Part shown: in pieces, positions 52,711-60,873 of the stretch
Numbering within the stretch: the stretch's first letter is position 1
Layout of the letters: each line of letters opens with the position of its first letter
Source: JADZEJ01 sp964426815
Lineage (GTDB): Bacteria > Patescibacteriota > Patescibacteriia > 2-12-FULL-60-25
Direction of reading: 5' to 3'
DNA length: 64,000 nt
Assembly (NCBI GenBank): GCA_964426815.1
Contig: CAYRRZ010000002.1
Coordinates: 6,076 to 70,075, forward strand
Notes under the pieces: generated by a model
Seen by the model: the letters and a program-made list of their open reading frames with translations, nothing else
Database searches by the model: none
What the model was told of the DNA's origin: nothing
Program-made: the position numbers and the translations under genes

Positions 52711-52935
52711 ATGCCTATCCCTTGGGGAATCCTCATTGCCCTCTTTGTTTTAGGGCTCGCCTACCTCATCAAACATTTTTTGGCTGAGGTTATTGAAGAA
52801 GAGCACGTCTTCCTGATGATTATCGGGGCTTTTTTAACCGTCTACGCCATAGCCGCCATCGCTATTGGCAGTCTTAATCCGCTCTCCCTGATTTCGAGTC
52901 CGGTTTTTGCTGATCAGCCAACGATAAGCCCATAG
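52711..52935 (+). CDS. Small two-helix membrane protein
   Basis: 74 aa with two predicted membrane helices (ILIALFVLGLAYLI and LMIIGAFLTVYAIAAIAIG) joined by an acidic turn (EVIEEEH). Its last 62 bp overlap the convergent gene. Unknown family. Confidence 0.55.
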   Translation: MPIPWGILIALFVLGLAYLIKHFLAEVIEEEHVFLMIIGAFLTVYAIAAIAIGSLNPLSLISSPVFADQPTISP

Positions 52936-53350
52936 CCTTCTTTTTACCCGGTGATTCACGCATATCAACCTCTGCGACATACCGGCTAAAGTGTTTTTTA
53001 TATTCTCGCTCAACCAGCTGCTCTTTTTCAGATTCACTTAATGAGTCAAATTGTGATCCTTTATCTTTACTCACTGTTTGTAAAGCTCGATGCCAAGCCC
53101 ATTCATCCGTAAAGGCATACCAGGCATACTCCCACATTTCATCTTCTACCGCATGATCCAGGGCATGCAAAGATTCATCGGTTTCACCCAAAAGAGACTC
53201 AATTTTTTGCAAAAGCGCATGATCTTCAGGCTCAGGCTCCCCCTTTTCACGACGAACCGTGTCATACACAAAAGCCTGCGCCAAAAGCGCTTTTTGAATT
53301 TCAAGCAATTCTTCACGGCTTAATTGCAAGCCAACAAATTCGGTAAACAT
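52874..53350 (-). CDS. Acidic helical protein of unknown function
   Basis: 158 aa from the ATG at 53350 (a GTG two codons upstream is possible). Helical, with Trp-rich WEYAWYAFTDEWAWHRAL in the middle and a charged tail. No known motif. Convergent with the small membrane protein. Confidence 0.6.
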   Translation of the reverse strand: MFTEFVGLQLSREELLEIQKALLAQAFVYDTVRREKGEPEPEDHALLQKIESLLGETDESLHALDHAVEDEMWEYAWYAFTDEWAWHRALQTVSKDKGSQFDSLSESEKEQLVEREYKKHFSRYVAEVDMRESPGKKKAMGLSLADQQKPDSKSGRAD

Positions 53351-53401
53351 GCCCACACTCTACCCTTTTTAAGCCCTCGGGTCAATCCAGAGGCCCACCG
53401 A

Positions 53402-53429
53402 TTGACAAAGCGCCAACATGGGCTAATCT
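53402..53429 (+). promoter_or_regulatory. Promoter of the gene at 53451
   Basis: TTGACA at 53402-53407, a 16 bp spacer, TAATCT at 53424-53429. AGGTGAAA precedes the ATG. Confidence 0.7.
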
Positions 53430-53450
53430 GTGCCAACAACAGGTGAAAAC

Positions 53451-53786
53451 ATGAGTTCAACTCGTAAAATCGTCCTTTCCTTGGGCCTGCTCGTAGTCAT
53501 GTGTATATGCACCCTCGTTGGGTACACCTTTGGTCACTCTGTAGGCTTCAAACAAGCCACGGAATTTGATCGTTCTTCCTTCGTTCAGCAACACTGCCCG
53601 AAGCCCTTACCTCGCCTCATTCGCCATGAGGCTTTTTTGTTTACATATCCGTTGGATGCATGCCGATCGGCTTTAAGGCGATGTCTTTTGCGAGCAGAAA
53701 TAAATCGGTTCCAACTTTCGGATAATTTAAAACAACCGTCTTATACCCCGGCTTTTCGATACGAATGCGATACTGACCTCGATTAA
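53451..53786 (+). CDS. Small membrane-anchored protein with no stop before its terminator
   Basis: A membrane helix (residues about 6-27) is followed by a short outer part (GHSVGFKQATEFDRSSF). The frame enters the terminator hairpin at 53614 with no stop and stays open to 53786, where it is antisense to the next gene. The RNA would end near 53638, giving a non-stop mRNA of about 62 codons. In the -1 frame a TGA occurs at 53627-53629 inside the hairpin. Either a base error or a deliberate non-stop design is possible. Unknown family. Confidence 0.5.
   Translation: MSSTRKIVLSLGLLVVMCICTLVGYTFGHSVGFKQATEFDRSSFVQQHCPKPLPRLIRHEAFLFTYPLDACRSALRRCLLRAEINRFQLSDNLKQPSYTPAFRYECDTDLD
53614..53638 (+). 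terminator. Intrinsic terminator inside an open frame
   Basis: GCCTCAT (53614-53620), loop TCGCC, ATGAGGC (53626-53632), then TTTTTT. Confidence 0.9.
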
Positions 53787-54549
53787 CCACAAAGGCATAT
53801 CTCCCCTTAGGCGAAGTTATCTGAGTCTCCAATAGCTTATTAAAACGAGAATCAAAAATACGGACAACAACCTGCTCAATCGGCTGCTTATGAACAGCAT
53901 CACGAATAACACCATATGGCGGCTCTGGCGGCTTAAATGAAGCGACTCGATCAATGACATGCACGATATACAAAACAAAAAATACCCAAGCTACCGGAGA
54001 CCTCCAAAACCAGGTATACAACATTCCAAAGGCAACAAAAGGCCCGACAAAACCGAGCAGGTACTGAATATTCTTTGGTAATCTCGGACGCCACAACCAC
54101 CAACGATGCGCCCCAGGGCCCTCTTCAGGATCAATCGGAATATTCTTCGTCATCACACCATGATCTTTAATCACGATATGGGTACTCGGCAAAATATTAT
54201 CAAACACATGATGACGAGCCTGCTTCCCTATTAAGGTTGATGGAAACACAAAACCAGCTTTACGAGCTTCAACATAATACTCACCCTTCGGGGCAAGAAT
54301 CTTATATTTCCCGTCTTTATCTGTTACCGCCGTACGAACAATGCGACCATGTACATCACGCAAGCTCACACTCACTAAAGCCTCTGGAATATCTGTTGCT
54401 CGATTAAAGACAATGCCATAGGCACTTCGGCGCTTTTTAAAAGCTGCATACGCCGGATACGACAATTGCAAAAAACTTAAAAGCATCATGCCAAAAGCAA
54501 GGTGCAAAAGGACAATTCCTGAACCGATCCATTCCAAAAACCAGGCCAT
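53641..54549 (-). CDS. Membrane protein with two carboxypeptidase-regulatory-like domains
   Basis: 302 aa. One helix at the N-terminus (residues about 10-33) is followed by a beta-sandwich of the CarboxypepD_reg type (AVTDKDGKYKILAPKGEYYV), two further helices (about 165-205) and a second similar domain (TSPKGRYAFVVNRGQYRIRI). Such domains are usually extracellular and structural. The arrangement suggests surface exposure of both domains. Role unknown. Confidence 0.75.
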   Translation of the reverse strand: MAWFLEWIGSGIVLLHLAFGMMLLSFLQLSYPAYAAFKKRRSAYGIVFNRATDIPEALVSVSLRDVHGRIVRTAVTDKDGKYKILAPKGEYYVEARKAGFVFPSTLIGKQARHHVFDNILPSTHIVIKDHGVMTKNIPIDPEEGPGAHRWWLWRPRLPKNIQYLLGFVGPFVAFGMLYTWFWRSPVAWVFFVLYIVHVIDRVASFKPPEPPYGVIRDAVHKQPIEQVVVRIFDSRFNKLLETQITSPKGRYAFVVNRGQYRIRIEKPGYKTVVLNYPKVGTDLFLLAKDIALKPIGMHPTDM

Positions 54550-54593
54550 GTTTGCAAGTGTACCGCGTCTGCTATACTTGGCGCCATATCCCT

Positions 54594-54941
54594 ATGGACA
54601 TCCACGAAATTTTCACCCGCATTAAAGAAAAGAAGCATGAGAAGAAAAAGCTTCATGGAAGCTTTAAAGAAGCGCTTCAAGGCTCAAAACCCTACCAGGA
54701 CATCTTGCAGGAGCTAGAAACCTTAAAAGCGAAAAAGCTCCAGGTTGAAAATAGCATCAAGCTCGAGTTTGAAAGTGAACTACGCCGTATCGATGAACTC
54801 AAACAACATCTCTTGAGCGATACCCAAATGCTCTCCGACATGGCACTCACCAGCTTAATGCGCGGCGAGACGGTCCAAATCACGGATGAAAATGATCAAA
54901 AATACGACCCCGTGTTCTCCGTCCGATTTAAAAAATCCTAA
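54594..54941 (+). CDS. Small coiled-coil protein
   Basis: 115 aa. A Lys-rich start (IKEKKHEKKKLHG) is followed by a coiled coil (residues about 35-75, LETLKAKKLQVENSIKLEFE) and a small C-terminal beta part (VQITDENDQKYDPVFSVRF). The pattern recurs in Patescibacteria with no assigned role. A TATACT at 54573-54578 may be its -10 box. Divergent from the gene at 53641. Confidence 0.65.
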   Translation: MDIHEIFTRIKEKKHEKKKLHGSFKEALQGSKPYQDILQELETLKAKKLQVENSIKLEFESELRRIDELKQHLLSDTQMLSDMALTSLMRGETVQITDENDQKYDPVFSVRFKKS

Positions 54942-54946
54942 GGAAT

Positions 54947-54977
54947 AAAAAAGCCCCTATGTACAGGGGCTTTTTTT
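54947..54977. terminator. Bidirectional terminator
   Basis: AAAAAAGCCCCT, loop ATGTAC, AGGGGCTTTTTTT. It overlaps the stop of the VIT1-like gene on the other strand. Confidence 0.92.
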
Positions 54978-55920
54978 AAATGCCGAAAAAATAATTTGCG
55001 CATAAACCAACGACATACGATATACCAACCGCAGCAAATAAAACCAGGCTATTTAGAACAACTCGCTTCGCAACTCCCATCCCAGACAAAAAAGCTAAAG
55101 CCGCCGAAACCACCAAGATCAATCCTCCCGAAAAAAGGACGGACCAATAGGCTTGATGCGCGCCAAATATAAAAGGCGCAACCGGAACCGCAGCTCCAAC
55201 TAAATAGGAACAACCAACTAAAGCTGCAGCTGCCCATGGCGAAGACACAATTTGCTCATCGTGTATCTCTGATGGCGATAAAAATCTTTGTTTTCCGCGT
55301 TCTAATTGCTGCACCTCACGCTCAGAATGGGTTGAAAGAAAGGCTCCAGCTGCCATAGATAAAGCCCCGGCGACAGAAACCGTTAAACCTGAAACCACGA
55401 TCAAACGCGTGTCTGAAAAAGCCGCCGCAAAACCACTCACCGCACCCAAAATCTCAACCGAACCATCATTAAATCCCAAAAAAGCATTCCGAATCGTTTC
55501 GGGGCGGATAGATCTAGATCTCCCACTCATCAAAGCCTCGTCTTCATGTTGCAATTCTTCCGTTAGAATCGTCCGTAAACCGTCCCGAATTGCCGGATCC
55601 GTCACACGCTCCCAAAGGGAGATATACTTTTTAACCCCATGAACCTCAACCGCTTCAAGCACAATATAAGCGATCGCTTCGCCAAACAAAGCAACAGCAA
55701 AACGCAAAACCGCATTCCGCATCTTCCCTTGCCAACTTGCTGAGACATCAGAAAAACCCGACTTTTGTCGCCAAAAAGCCGCATGTCTTTTTTCTGTTTC
55801 AATAAATCCATCTAAGACATCGGCTAAACGATATTTCGCGCGACGACGTAAAGCCTGATATAGCTCTAAATCAGCTAATTCATCTAATAAAAGTTGTCGC
55901 AATACAAGTTGAGATGTCAT
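54976..55920 (-). CDS. Ferritin-like/VIT1 fusion (erythrin-vacuolar iron transporter type)
   Basis: 314 aa. The N-terminal 140 residues are a four-helix ferritin/rubrerythrin-like domain: LLLDELADLELYQ, then IETEKRHAAFW, and later EELQHEDEAL, giving E-x2-H-type iron ligands. The C-terminal part is a five-helix VIT1/CCC1 domain: RNAFLGFNDGSVEILGAVSG and SMAAGAFLSTHSE are its metal motifs. The pair suggests iron or manganese sensing and export. The ATG at 55920 is preferred. Confidence 0.85.
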   Translation of the reverse strand: MTSQLVLRQLLLDELADLELYQALRRRAKYRLADVLDGFIETEKRHAAFWRQKSGFSDVSASWQGKMRNAVLRFAVALFGEAIAYIVLEAVEVHGVKKYISLWERVTDPAIRDGLRTILTEELQHEDEALMSGRSRSIRPETIRNAFLGFNDGSVEILGAVSGFAAAFSDTRLIVVSGLTVSVAGALSMAAGAFLSTHSEREVQQLERGKQRFLSPSEIHDEQIVSSPWAAAALVGCSYLVGAAVPVAPFIFGAHQAYWSVLFSGGLILVVSAALAFLSGMGVAKRVVLNSLVLFAAVGISYVVGLCANYFFGI

Positions 55921-55985
55921 ATCTATGAACCAGGCTAACACATTTTGATGAAGTCTTGCATCCGATGTATCCTAGCTTGGCTTTT

Positions 55986-57548
55986 ATGCACAAACCCCTT
56001 CGCATCGCGGCCTCAGCCGCCTCATTTCTTAGTCTTTTAGCCCTTGGAGCTACTCCGGGTATTGCTCTTGCAGCTGATACCCAGTCCCCTGTGGTAAATG
56101 CCGTTACCCCAACTACGGCCGTCGCAGGTGTCGCAAAGACATTTTCCGCTATCGTTAGCGATGATGTCGGAGTCACCGCTTGTACCATGAGCTTTATTGG
56201 TGATGTCATTCCAGACAAACCAATGACAATCGGTTCGGGCCGAGCAAGTATTTCATTAACACAAACGGTCGGTACAAAAACTGTTCTTGTCCAATGTATG
56301 GATGCGGCAGGGCATGTCACGGTCGGACCAACCACCAATATTACGGTGACAGCTGACACCGTCGCTCCTGTTTTAGGAGCGCTTTCACCAAGCACAGCTA
56401 CCTCAAACCTTGCTCAGACCTACAGTGCCAGCTATTCAGACAATGTCGGCGTTACCTCATGCAGCATTGCCTTCATCGGAGAAAGCAAAGCCGATGCCGC
56501 AATGACATTAAATAATGGCACTGCTTCCATTTCACTTTCCTTAGGAACAGGAACGCACAATCTTCAAGCGATGTGCACGGATGCAAGTGGCAATATTGGC
56601 ACCGCAAGTCTACAAGCGGTCACGGTATCCCCCCTCGTCATTCCAAACCTTGGTGACAAAACCGTCCCAACGGTCGGCCAAATTACGCAAAATGGAGCTA
56701 CGCTCAATATCCAAACAACCTTGAGTGCAACCTATAGCGACAATGTAGGCGTCTCCTCCTGNNNNNNNNNNNNNNNNNNNNNNNNNNNNNNNNNNNNNNN
56801 NNNNNNNNNNNNNNNNNNNNNNNNNNNNNNNNNNNNNNNNNNNNNNNNNNNNNNNNNNNNNTGTACTCTTTCGGTAAACGGAAGCGATGCCGGAGCCATG
56901 GATATCTCAAATGGAACAGCTAGCAAGAACTACACCTTTAATGCAGCCGGTGCACAAACCGTGGTCGCAAAGTGTTCTGACTCAGCTGGCAATATCGGCA
57001 CCGGTTCAACACAAACCATTCAGGTCACAGCCCTCGCAAACAACAATCCACTCCCACCTGCTCAACAAAATCCAAATGCTCCGGCCATGGGCACCTTGAT
57101 CAAATTGATTTGCCCAGGCGCCGTCAGCTCGGATCATCCATGTAAAGCGGTTTACTACTACGGAAAAGATGGCAAGCGCCACGCCTTTCCAAATGAACGT
57201 GTCTTCTTTACCTGGTTTACCAATTTTGACGGAGTCGTCGAAGTCAAAGACAGCGTCATGAATGGAATCGGTCTTGGGAAGAACGTTCTGTATCGCCCAG
57301 GCACCAAGATGGTGAAATTCACCACCATTCCAAATGTCTATGCCGTCGGTTTACATGGCTCACTCCACTGGGTCACCACCGAAGCCATCGCCATCTCTTT
57401 GTACGGCTCTGACTGGAACAAAAAGATTGATGACTTGTCAGACGCACTCTTCACCAACTACTCCTTTGGTGCCGATATCAAAGCCGTAAGTGACTTCAGC
57501 GTCTCAGGCCAAAAAGACAGTGCCCCAACGATTGATGCCAACTTCTAA
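55986..57548 (+). CDS. Secreted Ig-repeat surface protein (gap inside)
   Basis: A signal peptide (MHKPLRIAASAASFLSLL then ALGATPGIALA) is followed by at least three beta-sandwich repeats of about 85 aa. Each has SDNVGV(T/S)(S/A)C, then NGTASISL, and a second Cys in CxDASGN. The two Cys can form a disulfide in each repeat. The gap at 56762-56861 falls exactly at the first Cys of the third repeat. The C-terminal 150 residues (CKAVYYYGKDGKRHAFPNE, RPGTKMVKFTTIPNVYAVG) are a domain I associate with surface proteins of Uhrbacteria-like genomes. It may bind glycans or another cell. Confidence 0.8.
   Translation: MHKPLRIAASAASFLSLLALGATPGIALAADTQSPVVNAVTPTTAVAGVAKTFSAIVSDDVGVTACTMSFIGDVIPDKPMTIGSGRASISLTQTVGTKTVLVQCMDAAGHVTVGPTTNITVTADTVAPVLGALSPSTATSNLAQTYSASYSDNVGVTSCSIAFIGESKADAAMTLNNGTASISLSLGTGTHNLQAMCTDASGNIGTASLQAVTVSPLVIPNLGDKTVPTVGQITQNGATLNIQTTLSATYSDNVGVSSXXXXXXXXXXXXXXXXXXXXXXXXXXXXXXXXXXCTLSVNGSDAGAMDISNGTASKNYTFNAAGAQTVVAKCSDSAGNIGTGSTQTIQVTALANNNPLPPAQQNPNAPAMGTLIKLICPGAVSSDHPCKAVYYYGKDGKRHAFPNERVFFTWFTNFDGVVEVKDSVMNGIGLGKNVLYRPGTKMVKFTTIPNVYAVGLHGSLHWVTTEAIAISLYGSDWNKKIDDLSDALFTNYSFGADIKAVSDFSVSGQKDSAPTIDANF
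56762..56861. other. Assembly gap (100 N)
   Basis: Exactly 100 N inside the third repeat of the surface protein. The flanks would join in frame. Confidence 0.95.
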
Positions 57549-57550
57549 AG

Positions 57551-57589
57551 AAAATAAAAACTGCGCTTATACGGCGCAGTTTTTATTTT
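57551..57589 (+). terminator. Intrinsic terminator of the surface protein gene
   Basis: Perfect 16 bp arms AAAATAAAAACTGCGC and its complement with a 7 nt loop. Confidence 0.92.
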
Positions 57590-57613
57590 GCCCTCTTTTT
57601 AGAAACTCTTGGC

Positions 57614-57763
57614 ATGAAGCTCGATTACGAAGGTCGCATTCCTGTTCAACATAGGCCAGGAAGGGCAAATTTGGCACGCCTACTCCAAAATCCGAATAAT
57701 GGACCTACGACTCAGCCTTCGCAATATTTTCTGTCTCAGACGCAAATATCCGGTTTCCCGTAA
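57614..57763 (+). CDS. Doubtful 49-codon ORF
   Basis: The stretch 57590-57807 has no clear gene. The only open frame is ATG 57614 to TAA 57763, starting MKLDYEGRIPVQHRPG. It has no ribosome-binding site and no recognised motif, so it may be chance. Confidence 0.2.
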   Translation: MKLDYEGRIPVQHRPGRANLARLLQNPNNGPTTQPSQYFLSQTQISGFP

Positions 57764-57807
57764 CGAAAATTCATACCTAATCCCCTATGCCTGAAAACCA
57801 AAGCGAT

Positions 57808-58494
57808 CTACTGCGCAGAAATGCCGGCAATAAAACGCAAACTGCTATCCAAAATATCTTTTCCATTCACCAAAACCAAGAGTAAAAGCGCCATATAGAC
57901 CAAGGTATTAATCGACGCGCTCCCTGAAGCAAGTTTAAGCGCGCTTCCCAAGGCCTTATTTGGAATAAACGGTGTTCCATGAAAATTTACCGCGGAATTC
58001 AATTCATCTAAAACCAAATGAAGCAGATATCCCAAGGTCATAGCTAAACCAAGCAAAAATGCATCCCACAAAACAAACCCTAACCGAACCGCAATCGAAT
58101 AAACAACCAATCCCGCTAATCCAGCTGCTGGAATCGAATGCGCCATCCCTCGATGAACAGTAAATTTTTTAAACATCCCTCCCAAAACTATCCAAATACC
58201 AAAAAAAACACCAAAAGGGATGCCGATAATCCGTACATAGTCCCCCGGAAATAATCGAAGTGCAGTCAATAAACCAAATCCAGCACCAACCAAGGCCAAA
58301 GAACCAAAGGTGACATGAAAAGGTAAACCCGTATCACTATCCATATCAGGCAAAATCGCCCCCACGATGGCAGACAAGCCTACCGCAATGGGTAAACTCC
58401 ATTCATCTGGCACCAGCGCAAAGCTAACCAAACCGATGGCACTCAAGATGCCAAATGCGATACCAAAAGAAACATGGGTACGAAAACTCGCCAT
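57808..58494 (-). CDS. YdjM-family (DUF457) membrane-bound metal-dependent hydrolase
   Basis: 228 aa with about seven membrane helices. The metal ligands are in RTHVSFG near residue 6, LPDMDSDTG near 48, HRGMAHS near 115 and HLVLDELN near 163. This is the YdjM/LexA-regulated family. The substrate is unknown. It is 17 nt downstream of the EngB gene. Confidence 0.85.
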   Translation of the reverse strand: MASFRTHVSFGIAFGILSAIGLVSFALVPDEWSLPIAVGLSAIVGAILPDMDSDTGLPFHVTFGSLALVGAGFGLLTALRLFPGDYVRIIGIPFGVFFGIWIVLGGMFKKFTVHRGMAHSIPAAGLAGLVVYSIAVRLGFVLWDAFLLGLAMTLGYLLHLVLDELNSAVNFHGTPFIPNKALGSALKLASGSASINTLVYMALLLLVLVNGKDILDSSLRFIAGISAQ

Positions 58495-58511
58495 AGTGGC
58501 GATAGTATATC

Positions 58512-59087
58512 CTACTCTGCTTTCCGAACCGCTTTTTCAATCGCCTCCCAAATTTCGCCACAACCTTTTCCGGTAATACTTGAATGCGTCAACAAAACGG
58601 CTTGCGGATAATCTGATCCAATTTTTTCCAAAAATGAATTCAACTCTGATCGAGTTAGCTTGTCGATTTTATTAATGATAACCGCACAAGGCATTCCAAC
58701 CGCTTGCAACTGAAACAACATGTCCCGATCTAATTCGGTTAACCCAATACGAGAATCAATAACTAAAAGCACAAAAACCAATTGTTCCGTGTCAGATAAA
58801 TAATCGCCTAAGAGCTTAATAAAATCCTGCCTCTTGTCTTTCGATGTCTTGGCATAGCCATATCCCGGTAAATCAACCAAATAAAAACGGCTATCAACTT
58901 CAAACAAATTAATCATCTGGGTTCGACCTGGCATCGAACTAACATACGCCAATCCTTTTTTACCAGCTAAATCATTCAATAAGGTCGATTTACCGACATT
59001 TGAACGCCCAACAAAAGCAATATGCGGTTTTTTACCACGTGGAAGTTCTTGCAAATTGGTTGCGCTTTTGAGGAAAGTGACTTTCAC
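58512..59087 (-). CDS. engB: Ribosome biogenesis GTPase EngB/YsxC
   Basis: 191 aa. G1 GRSNVGKST near residue 27, G3 DLPGYGYA near 73 and G4 NKIDK near 140; SSMPGRTQMINLF is the family-specific switch. It helps assemble the large ribosomal subunit. Confidence 0.96.
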   Translation of the reverse strand: MKVTFLKSATNLQELPRGKKPHIAFVGRSNVGKSTLLNDLAGKKGLAYVSSMPGRTQMINLFEVDSRFYLVDLPGYGYAKTSKDKRQDFIKLLGDYLSDTEQLVFVLLVIDSRIGLTELDRDMLFQLQAVGMPCAVIINKIDKLTRSELNSFLEKIGSDYPQAVLLTHSSITGKGCGEIWEAIEKAVRKAE

Positions 59088-59164
59088 AAAATGGAGAAGA
59101 CAAAGCTCTTGCGCTCAGGGTAGGAGAAAAACGAAATTTGGTCAATGCATCTAACCCTTCTTTT

Positions 59165-59314
59165 ATGTTGTGGACGATCGCCCTCATCTTACTCATTCTA
59201 TGGGTTCTAGGTCTCGTAACCTCTTACACCCTCGGTGGTTTCATTCATATTTTATTGGTCATCGCCGTCATCGTTGTGCTCATTCGTTTAATTCGTGGCG
59301 ATAACATCGTCTAA
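59165..59314 (+). CDS. Lmo0937-family (DUF5670) small membrane protein
   Basis: 49 aa. MLWTIALILLILWVLGLVT then SYTLGGFIHILLVIAVI is the characteristic two-helix DUF5670 sequence, very strongly kept. It is short but clear. The role is unknown. Divergent from engB. Confidence 0.88.
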   Translation: MLWTIALILLILWVLGLVTSYTLGGFIHILLVIAVIVVLIRLIRGDNIV

Positions 59315-59324
59315 TATCCTTTAT

Positions 59325-59507
59325 ATGAACAATCCAAATACGCCAAATGCTTTAGCTGATTGGTCATTCTGGGTCGGCTGCATCATCGTCATCGCGACCC
59401 ATGTGTATATGCTATTTACCGCTATTCCAGCATCGCAAATGATGGCCCATGCAATTACCAATCTTGTGGCTGCCGGCCTGATTATTCTCGGTTGGTCAAA
59501 ACGATAA
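59325..59507 (+). CDS. Small two-helix membrane protein
   Basis: 60 aa from ATG 59325, 10 nt after the DUF5670 gene. Two membrane helices: WVGCIIVIATHVYMLF and AITNLVAAGLIILGW. No named family known to me. Confidence 0.6.
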   Translation: MNNPNTPNALADWSFWVGCIIVIATHVYMLFTAIPASQMMAHAITNLVAAGLIILGWSKR

Positions 59508-59566
59508 TACAAAAATAAAAACCGAACTCAAAAAACCGATAAACACAATCAAAACCGGTTGCTTTA

Positions 59567-60334
59567 TCATATGGAGCACCACACAGGATCACCAATGACT
59601 TTCCCATTTTGAAAGGTAAAGACACGGAATGCCCCTAGTTCAGTTGAAGAACCAGAATTATAAATTGTTAAAGAACGCTGCTGTTCTACAAAACGTGTTT
59701 CCATTGGCTTATGTCGATGCCCATGCAAAATCAAGTCACAACGCCCAAGTAAACGCTGGACCAAGCTTTGTCCCAGATGCAATTCCTTGGCAAAAGGAAA
59801 GCGCATAATGGTAGCCATTTTTTCGATCCAATAATCAACCGCCTGCGGCATCACATGATGATGCAAAGCAACAATCACCAAGCTACCAGGCGATGCCATC
59901 GCCACAGCCTGATCTACTTGATCAATAATCGCTTGATCAATTTTTCCATGGGACAATAAACGGTATCGATTATGTGGACCGGTTGAGTCAACCACAACCA
60001 AGTGCAACCCATCGCGTCGGACAATCACCACCCGTTTATTACGATGCATCTGCCGTGCAATGTCTTGCCCGGTACGATCATGATTCCCTGGTAAAACCGT
60101 TAGTCGACCCGTTCGACTAAATTCTGCAAACACCCGTTTAAACTGCCTAAATTCAGACGCCGAACCATGCTCAGTCACATCCCCGGTCACTAATACATGA
60201 TCAATACGCAATTCACGTAAACGATCACGAATAGCGATTAAAGCCTGCAATCGACCGGCAATATATCCAATATGCAAATCAGATACATGCGCAATCTTTT
60301 GCAAAACCGTTTGCGACTCAATGTGACGTAGCAT
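59567..60334 (-). CDS. Calcineurin-like metallophosphoesterase
   Basis: 255 aa. The full metal set is present: DLHIG near residue 19, GDVTEHG near 52, GNHDR near 84, LHHHV near 157 and GHRHKP near 202. The substrate may be a nucleotide or phosphodiester; it cannot be told. Eight nucleotides separate it from the membrane-protein gene upstream. Confidence 0.9.
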   Translation of the reverse strand: MLRHIESQTVLQKIAHVSDLHIGYIAGRLQALIAIRDRLRELRIDHVLVTGDVTEHGSASEFRQFKRVFAEFSRTGRLTVLPGNHDRTGQDIARQMHRNKRVVIVRRDGLHLVVVDSTGPHNRYRLLSHGKIDQAIIDQVDQAVAMASPGSLVIVALHHHVMPQAVDYWIEKMATIMRFPFAKELHLGQSLVQRLLGRCDLILHGHRHKPMETRFVEQQRSLTIYNSGSSTELGAFRVFTFQNGKVIGDPVWCSI

Positions 60335-60342
60335 ACGATTTC

Positions 60343-60753
60343 TTAGATTTTACCCATGAGTTTGGCACGCATGGTTTTACTGCTGTAATACGTCGCCACC
60401 AAAAACAGCAAGGCAAGTAATTGGTTTGACCAAAAAAACCACGGATTAAACGGAATTGCCTGCTGATAATGGATGATTCCCGTATAGGCAAAGGCAAAAC
60501 AGCCAAAACCAGAAACAACCGTATTTAACAAAGTCAGCCACACATAGCGCGGATTCTCCATCCCAGCCAAAACCACCAATAACACGACAGCTAATACCGA
60601 AAATGAAATCGGTACCAGGATCAAATCCCAAAAAAATGCATAACTAACTAACATCAACACACCACTCACTAAAAATAATTTTCGGACAATATCACCATGA
60701 TAGTGTTCTGGCCGAAAATCCTTCAATTGTCCGGCTTCATTGTATAAAGACAT
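60343..60753 (-). CDS. Four-helix membrane protein of unknown function
   Basis: 136 aa with four predicted membrane helices after a short soluble start (QLKDFRPEHYHGD). Aromatic residues are frequent (NPWFFWSNQLLALLF). It is upstream of the phosphoesterase gene on the same strand. No family recognised. Confidence 0.6.
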   Translation of the reverse strand: MSLYNEAGQLKDFRPEHYHGDIVRKLFLVSGVLMLVSYAFFWDLILVPISFSVLAVVLLVVLAGMENPRYVWLTLLNTVVSGFGCFAFAYTGIIHYQQAIPFNPWFFWSNQLLALLFLVATYYSSKTMRAKLMGKI

Positions 60754-60873
60754 ATAGGTGATTCTCCCCTAATTCACTATACTCCTATTCCTCCAGACAG
60801 GAAGGGCTTGGGCTTATTCCCCTTTTCGATAGCTATCCAACAAGGTATTGAGCTTTTGTCTCCTTGAACGCGG

